Shown here piece after piece: positions 6,637 to 10,047 of a DNA stretch of 10,047 bases; the first letter of the stretch is position 1, and the number at the start of each line of letters is the position of its first letter. The notes beneath the pieces are model-generated. The model was given only the letters and a program-made list of their open reading frames with translations, was not told the origin of the DNA and did not search any database. A program made the position numbers and the translations under genes. The DNA comes from Candidatus Heimdallarchaeota archaeon (lineage in GTDB: Archaea > Asgardarchaeota > Heimdallarchaeia > Hodarchaeales > LC-3). The stretch spans positions 1-10,047 of the forward strand of contig DAHXPE010000059.1 of NCBI GenBank assembly GCA_027364495.1, written 5' to 3'.

Positions 6637-7318
6637 TTAGATGAAAAAAGAGATTTTTTTAATTCTTTTTGTTTTTCTAATTTTTGGAAAAAATTTTCCT
6701 GTTGATTTAACATATTTGGAGTAATTATTTCCAATTCTGTCAATCATAACTGATTCTTCAAATGATGCAGTTTTGTGATAAAAAAAATCCCAGATAATAA
6801 GAAAAACGTAAGAAAAGGATCTAATATTACATTTTTATTATTCAATAAATCGCTTTCAAAAGTTAAGGATGGATGATTAAAATTTTAAAGGAAGATTGTA
6901 ATAAAATAGAATCTGCAATGTTATTGAAATATTATCTTTTTTAATTCATTGACTAGAAAAGTAATGTCTCGGAATTTAATCCGTTGTATTTTCTCCAATG
7001 AAATTAATTGGTCGATTTAATTCCTCATTAAAATCAAAGTTTGTGAATAGTAATTTCGTTAATGACTTCAACAATGATATTTCTTGTGGTATTTTAAGAT
7101 CTAAATAAAAAAATATAAATAATATCTCTTGATTCATTAATTATGACTTTTAAAAATGATCGATTTGAGTCAAAACCATGTGATTTTAATAATAATTCGT
7201 AATATATTTCATTACTCGAAATCTCATGATAAATACTAGGACTGATTCTAATAACGTTGAGCGGAAGTGCTGGAAATGCTAATCTGATTTCTATTTCTAA
7301 TAATTCTTTTACAATAAC
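6637..7318 (-). pseudogene. Frameshifted minus-strand gene remnant of unknown family
   Basis: Protein-like minus-strand segments follow one another in changing frames: 7318-7094 (includes AFPALPLNVIRISPSIYHE, ends in TAA), about 7105-6976 (LDLKIPQEISLLKSLTKLL), a short piece ending at 6921, 6931-6863 (NNIADSILLQSSFKI), 6884-6744 (NHPSLTFESDLLNN) and 6787-6637 (ESVMIDRIGNNYSKYVKS, then TGKFFPKI). Joined, they would encode about 225 residues. At least two breaks fall on homopolymers (A7 at 7107-7113 and A8 at 6780-6787, plus strand). No valid start remains; ATT at 7315-7313 may be a mutated ATG, with a TATA-like TTTTTATAT about 25 bases upstream. The last segment loosely recalls the tail of isoprenylcysteine methyltransferase-like membrane enzymes, but the rest shows no fitting set of helices, so the family is left open. 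Sequencing error is an alternative to real decay. Confidence 0.5.
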
Positions 7319-7355
7319 CTATGGATAAATAATATAAAAAAAAACATTCAAATAA

Positions 7356-7496
7356 TTATTCTTTATTTTCTTCTATAATTTGTTTCATTTTGTTAAATGT
7401 TTCATTGCTTAAAGATTTTTTAGCAATTTTATTATGTCTTTTGAATAAGAGAAAATTTCTAAAATAAAACCAAAATTTCAAATTTTTTTTATACAT
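7356..7496 (-). CDS. 46-codon frame overlapping the repeat-protein end, possible frameshift extension
   Basis: This frame, MYKKNLKFW then a basic, helix-prone stretch ending in KMKQIIEENKE, overlaps the last 19 bases of the surface-protein gene. That gene reads TGT ATA AAA AAA ATT TGA at its end. A -1 slip on the eight A residues (plus-strand T8, 7483-7490) enters this frame and replaces the terminal Ile with about 44 more residues, lengthening the short cytosolic tail after the membrane anchor. Alternatives are an indel (real or sequencing), a separate small gene starting at ATG 7496, or chance. The residue composition looks protein-like rather than random. Confidence 0.35.
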   Translation of the reverse strand: MYKKNLKFWFYFRNFLLFKRHNKIAKKSLSNETFNKMKQIIEENKE

Positions 7497-9604
7497 TTTG
7501 ATTTAGTTTTTTTGTATTCTAAATATGTAATCGAAACATAAGCTGAAAACCCTATGATGCCAAGTAAAACAAGAAAAACTAAACCGATTAATCCAATTGA
7601 GGTTAAAAATGAAATTTCAGATAATCCACCATCCATTATAGTCCAATCAAATTTTTTAATGAGCTTTTCACGAGCATTCTGAGCAGATACGCTATAACGT
7701 GAGTTACCTGCATCAAAAACTACTTTATGCCGTAAAGTAGGTAGAGATGACCACCCAAGCAATAATTTATCATAATTAGAAATCGATAATGAAATACCAG
7801 CAAACATGTAACTCATATTATTTACTCTTGAAATGTTCCAGAGGTTGAGTGGCTGATTAAAACTAGTCGCATTATAAAACATATTACTCATATCATTTAC
7901 TTGCGAAACGTTCCAGGGGTTGAGTGGCTGGTTAAAACTACTTGCATTATAGAACATAAAACTCATGTCAGTTACTTGCGAAACATCCCATGAATCAAGT
8001 GGCTGGTTAAAATTTGTTGTATAACCAAACATACCCTTCATATCTGTTACATTAGAAACATTCCATGAGTTAAGTGGTTGGTTAAAACTGGTTGCTCCGA
8101 TAAACATATAACTCATGTCAGTTACTTGCGAAACATCCCATGAGTCAAGTGGTTGGTTAAAACTGGTAGCTTCACCAAACATATAATTCATATCAGTTAC
8201 CGATGAAACATTCCAAGAATCAAGTGGATAATCAAAAAGACTGGCACCGTAGAACATTCTACTCATATCAATTACTCGTGAAACATCCCATGAGTCAAGT
8301 GGCTGGTTAAGACTAGCAGCTCCTAAGAACAAACTACTCATATTTGTCACTTGTGAAACGTTCCATGAATTAATTGGCTCATTAAATCTATAAGCACGAT
8401 TAAACATATCGCTCATGTCAGTTACTCGTGAAACATTCCAAGTATTAAGTGAAAAGTCGAAGTTGTTTGCTGAGTTAAACATATTGCTCATATTTGTCAC
8501 CTGTGAAACATCCCATGTGTTAATGGGTTCATTAAAATTTGTCGCTTCCGAGAACATACCACGCATATTTGTTACCTGTGAAACGTTCCATAAGTCAAGT
8601 GGTTGATTAAAATTTATTGCATTGTAAAACATATAGCTCATGTCAGTTACTTGAGAAACATTCCATGAATCTATTGAATAGGTAAAGCTATAAGCATCAT
8701 AAAACATATAACTCATGTCAGTTACTCGTGAAACATTCCATCTGTTTAGTGGCTGGGTAAAACTATAAGCATCATAAAACATATAAGACATATTATTCAC
8801 TTGTGAAACATTCCATGAATCTAAAGGTGCATTAAAATAAGTTGCATTAAAAAACATAGAGGCCATATCAGTTACATTGGATACATTCCAAGAATTCAAG
8901 TTACCTGAGCTTCCTAATGAACTGCAATTTTCAAATATTCCTACTAGGTCAGTTGTACCATTCAGATCTAATGCATCAGTTGTTGTTAAAACCAAATTTG
9001 TTGCTCCAGAGAAATAATAACCGGCATTTTCTAGTCTTAAAGGTCCCCAATTTGATATTTGAAGTAGTTTTACTGCATCGCTCGACCCTTTAAATCTCCA
9101 TCCATCAATTGTTCCGGTAATATTTACGGTATATATTCCTGAAGAACTATAGGTATGCATTACAGTTGATTGATTATATTTTGTAATTTGATTTGAACTT
9201 CCATCTCCCCATGAAACATTAAAATCATATATTCCTTCAGATACTAAAGGTAATGTAATCTGGTTGCTCTTGCTACTTGTTGGACTTGTTATATTGGTTT
9301 GCCAAGTTGAAATAAATCCGGTAATATTTGAGCTTGCTTTCACAGAAGTAACGGTTTGCGTTCTGGTTGGTATTAAATCTGACTGTTTTTTTACTTGTTT
9401 ATTATTTGTTTTTGTAAATATAGCATTTTGTAAATAATTATTCTGCCTAATTTGTTTTTGTTCAACGTGATTGTCAATATCTGTATCTTTAACTATCTGT
9501 GACTCATTCCTAAATCCTATGGAGAATATGATGCATAAGATGATAACATACATACCTATCGTCAGGTACCTCATCTTTTTTTTACATCCTTTTTCTAAGT
9601 TCAA
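7478..9604 (-). CDS. Membrane-anchored BspA-type (DUF285) 25-residue repeat surface protein
   Basis: A 708-residue cell-surface protein. A basic N-terminus and hydrophobic segment (about 12-31) serve as signal peptide or anchor. A Ser/Thr/Asn-rich linker runs to about 95. A PKD-like region with SWGDG (131-135) and HTYSSSGIYTVNITG (150-164) precedes the repeats. Residues 239-613 are 15 exact-length copies of a 25-residue repeat of type W-N/D-V-S-x-V-T-D-M-S-x-M-F, as in BspA/Listeria-type repeat families. The segment after it (FDAGNSRYS to DWTIMDGG) is the usual cap. A hydrophobic anchor lies at about 664-690, followed by a short basic tail. Nearly every repeat has N-x-S/T sequons, so heavy N-glycosylation is likely. 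The probable role is adhesion or surface-layer contact. The start is TTG at 9604; ATG at 9574 (Met11) is an alternative that keeps the signal segment. The 3' end sits at an A8 run. Confidence 0.92.
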   Translation of the reverse strand: MNLEKGCKKKMRYLTIGMYVIILCIIFSIGFRNESQIVKDTDIDNHVEQKQIRQNNYLQNAIFTKTNNKQVKKQSDLIPTRTQTVTSVKASSNITGFISTWQTNITSPTSSKSNQITLPLVSEGIYDFNVSWGDGSSNQITKYNQSTVMHTYSSSGIYTVNITGTIDGWRFKGSSDAVKLLQISNWGPLRLENAGYYFSGATNLVLTTTDALDLNGTTDLVGIFENCSSLGSSGNLNSWNVSNVTDMASMFFNATYFNAPLDSWNVSQVNNMSYMFYDAYSFTQPLNRWNVSRVTDMSYMFYDAYSFTYSIDSWNVSQVTDMSYMFYNAINFNQPLDLWNVSQVTNMRGMFSEATNFNEPINTWDVSQVTNMSNMFNSANNFDFSLNTWNVSRVTDMSDMFNRAYRFNEPINSWNVSQVTNMSSLFLGAASLNQPLDSWDVSRVIDMSRMFYGASLFDYPLDSWNVSSVTDMNYMFGEATSFNQPLDSWDVSQVTDMSYMFIGATSFNQPLNSWNVSNVTDMKGMFGYTTNFNQPLDSWDVSQVTDMSFMFYNASSFNQPLNPWNVSQVNDMSNMFYNATSFNQPLNLWNISRVNNMSYMFAGISLSISNYDKLLLGWSSLPTLRHKVVFDAGNSRYSVSAQNAREKLIKKFDWTIMDGGLSEISFLTSIGLIGLVFLVLLGIIGFSAYVSITYLEYKKTKSKCIKKI
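7766..8890 (-). repeat. Fifteen 75-bp tandem repeats within the surface-protein gene
   Basis: The coding repeats keep an exact 75-bp period with no indel across 15 units. Some units are nearly identical in DNA, for example those around 8700-8795 sharing the ATAAGCATCATAAAACATAT stretch, and two that share CAGTTACTTGCGAAACATCC (near 7969 and 8119). WNVS and WDVS units partly alternate in the middle. Such similarity points to recent unit duplication or gene conversion, so copy number may vary between strains and may be misassembled by short reads. Confidence 0.9.
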
Positions 9605-9665
9605 TCTAAATTCAAGATATTCTATTATTCACAATTAAAGTTGGAAATTCTTCAATCTCTTTTAG

Positions 9666-9685
9666 TATTAAAAACTAGTTTGATA
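9666..9685 (+). repeat. 20-bp direct repeat, right copy
   Basis: This matches 6549-6568 at 19 of 20 positions in the same orientation. It overlaps the last codons and the TAG stop of the minus-strand gene that runs off the right edge, the kind of place where integration often leaves the gene intact. Confidence 0.5.
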
Positions 9686-10047
9686 CAGTATTTGGGTCAA
9701 GTTTAATTATAGGCATACTATCTGATTTCTTTTCAATCTTTTCTATAGAAATAGGAGTAAATTTGTTGAGAAAATAATAAATTTGCATAAATTCTTTCAC
9801 AGACAATTGTAAGCCAAGTCTTATACCAAAATTTTGAGTAAAATTAGATTTATTTGAAATAAAAAAGCAACTTAATCGATTTTTTTCATCAGATATCTTT
9901 TCAATGTCTTCTAGCGATAACCATGAATATTTATCCAATCTACGGTCACTCAGTTGTAAAGATGGATATTTTTTTTTGAAAGAATAAGGGAGAACTGCGA
10001 GGTGCATATTTGGTACTGATTTGTGAAAAAGAAATAGTTTTGATTTC
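9675..10047 (-). CDS. Uncharacterised protein, 5' end beyond the window
   Basis: The frame is open from the right edge to the TAG at 9677-9675. An ATG at 10007 would give 110 residues, but the 13 codons upstream (KSKLFLFHKSVPN) are also open and protein-like, so the gene probably begins outside the window. The visible part has no signal peptide or membrane helix. It is basic near SFKKKYPSLQLSDRRLDKYS, has an acidic helix-prone stretch (SLEDIEKISDEKN), then alternating hydrophobic segments (LSCFFISNK, FGIRLGLQLS) and a helix (VKEFMQIYYFLNKF), and ends in a hydrophilic tail. I do not recognise a family; a small alpha/beta cytosolic protein is the most that can be said. It is co-directional with the surface-protein gene, 70 bp upstream of it, so the two may share a transcript. 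Confidence 0.7.
   Translation of the reverse strand, partial: KSKLFLFHKSVPNMHLAVLPYSFKKKYPSLQLSDRRLDKYSWLSLEDIEKISDEKNRLSCFFISNKSNFTQNFGIRLGLQLSVKEFMQIYYFLNKFTPISIEKIEKKSDSMPIIKLDPNTVSN

Noticed and set aside
6637..6787. Isoprenylcysteine methyltransferase (would fit prenylated GTPases)
   Set aside because: Only the last segment, ending in TGKFFPKI, resembles the tail of that family; the upstream segments lack matching membrane helices, and the GTPase here has no C-terminal cysteine.
7766..8890. CRISPR-like periodicity of 75 bp
   Set aside because: The period is fully explained by in-frame 25-residue protein repeats within one long open gene.
7478..9604. Mycoplasma or Listeria origin of the window because of DUF285/BspA repeats
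   Set aside because: The small GTPase, longin-like domain and TATA-like leaderless promoters argue for an archaeon, and TGA is used as a stop, unlike in Mycoplasma.

Overview
The window is very AT-rich and most likely comes from an Asgard archaeon (Lokiarchaeia-like is the best guess). The main evidence is an eukaryote-style Ras/Rab-like small GTPase, a seven-helix membrane protein ending in what looks like a longin/roadblock-type domain, TATA-like boxes placed for leaderless transcripts, and a secreted BspA-type repeat protein full of N-glycosylation sequons. No rRNA, tRNA, CRISPR or recognisable transposase was found, so the taxonomic call is inference from gene content.

Layout. 1-474 is mostly non-coding: two copies of a 53-bp tandem repeat with a perfect 14-bp palindrome, then a short, less AT-rich, coding-like stretch. 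475-1239 (minus) is a DltE-like short-chain dehydrogenase. 1465-4281 (minus) is a tight three-gene ABC-2 export operon transcribed ATPase, permease, permease. 4564-5145 (minus) is the small GTPase. It is divergent from 5319-6431 (plus), the 7TM protein, and the 173 bp between them carries a TATA-like box for each gene. 6432-7477 has no intact gene: a terminator-like region is followed by a minus-strand gene broken by several frameshifts (6637-7318). 7478-9604 (minus) is a 708-residue surface protein with 15 repeats of 25 residues. It may have a C-terminal extension reachable by a -1 slip on eight A residues. 9675 to the window edge (minus) is the 3' part of an unrecognised gene.

How the genes may work together. 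The three ABC proteins should form one exporter (one ATPase, two different permeases), substrate unknown. The divergent GTPase and 7TM protein are the most interesting pair: positive charges predict an N-out, C-in topology that puts the longin-like domain in the cytosol, and domains of that fold serve elsewhere as platforms or regulators for small GTPases. A receptor-to-GTPase module is a testable inference, not something the sequence proves. The repeat protein and the broken gene lie between two near-identical 20-bp direct repeats (6549-6568 and 9666-9685), which could mark an inserted or recombining block.

Three of the apparent frame breaks between 6.7 and 7.5 kb sit at runs of seven or eight identical bases. 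They could be true decay, slippage sites or sequencing error.
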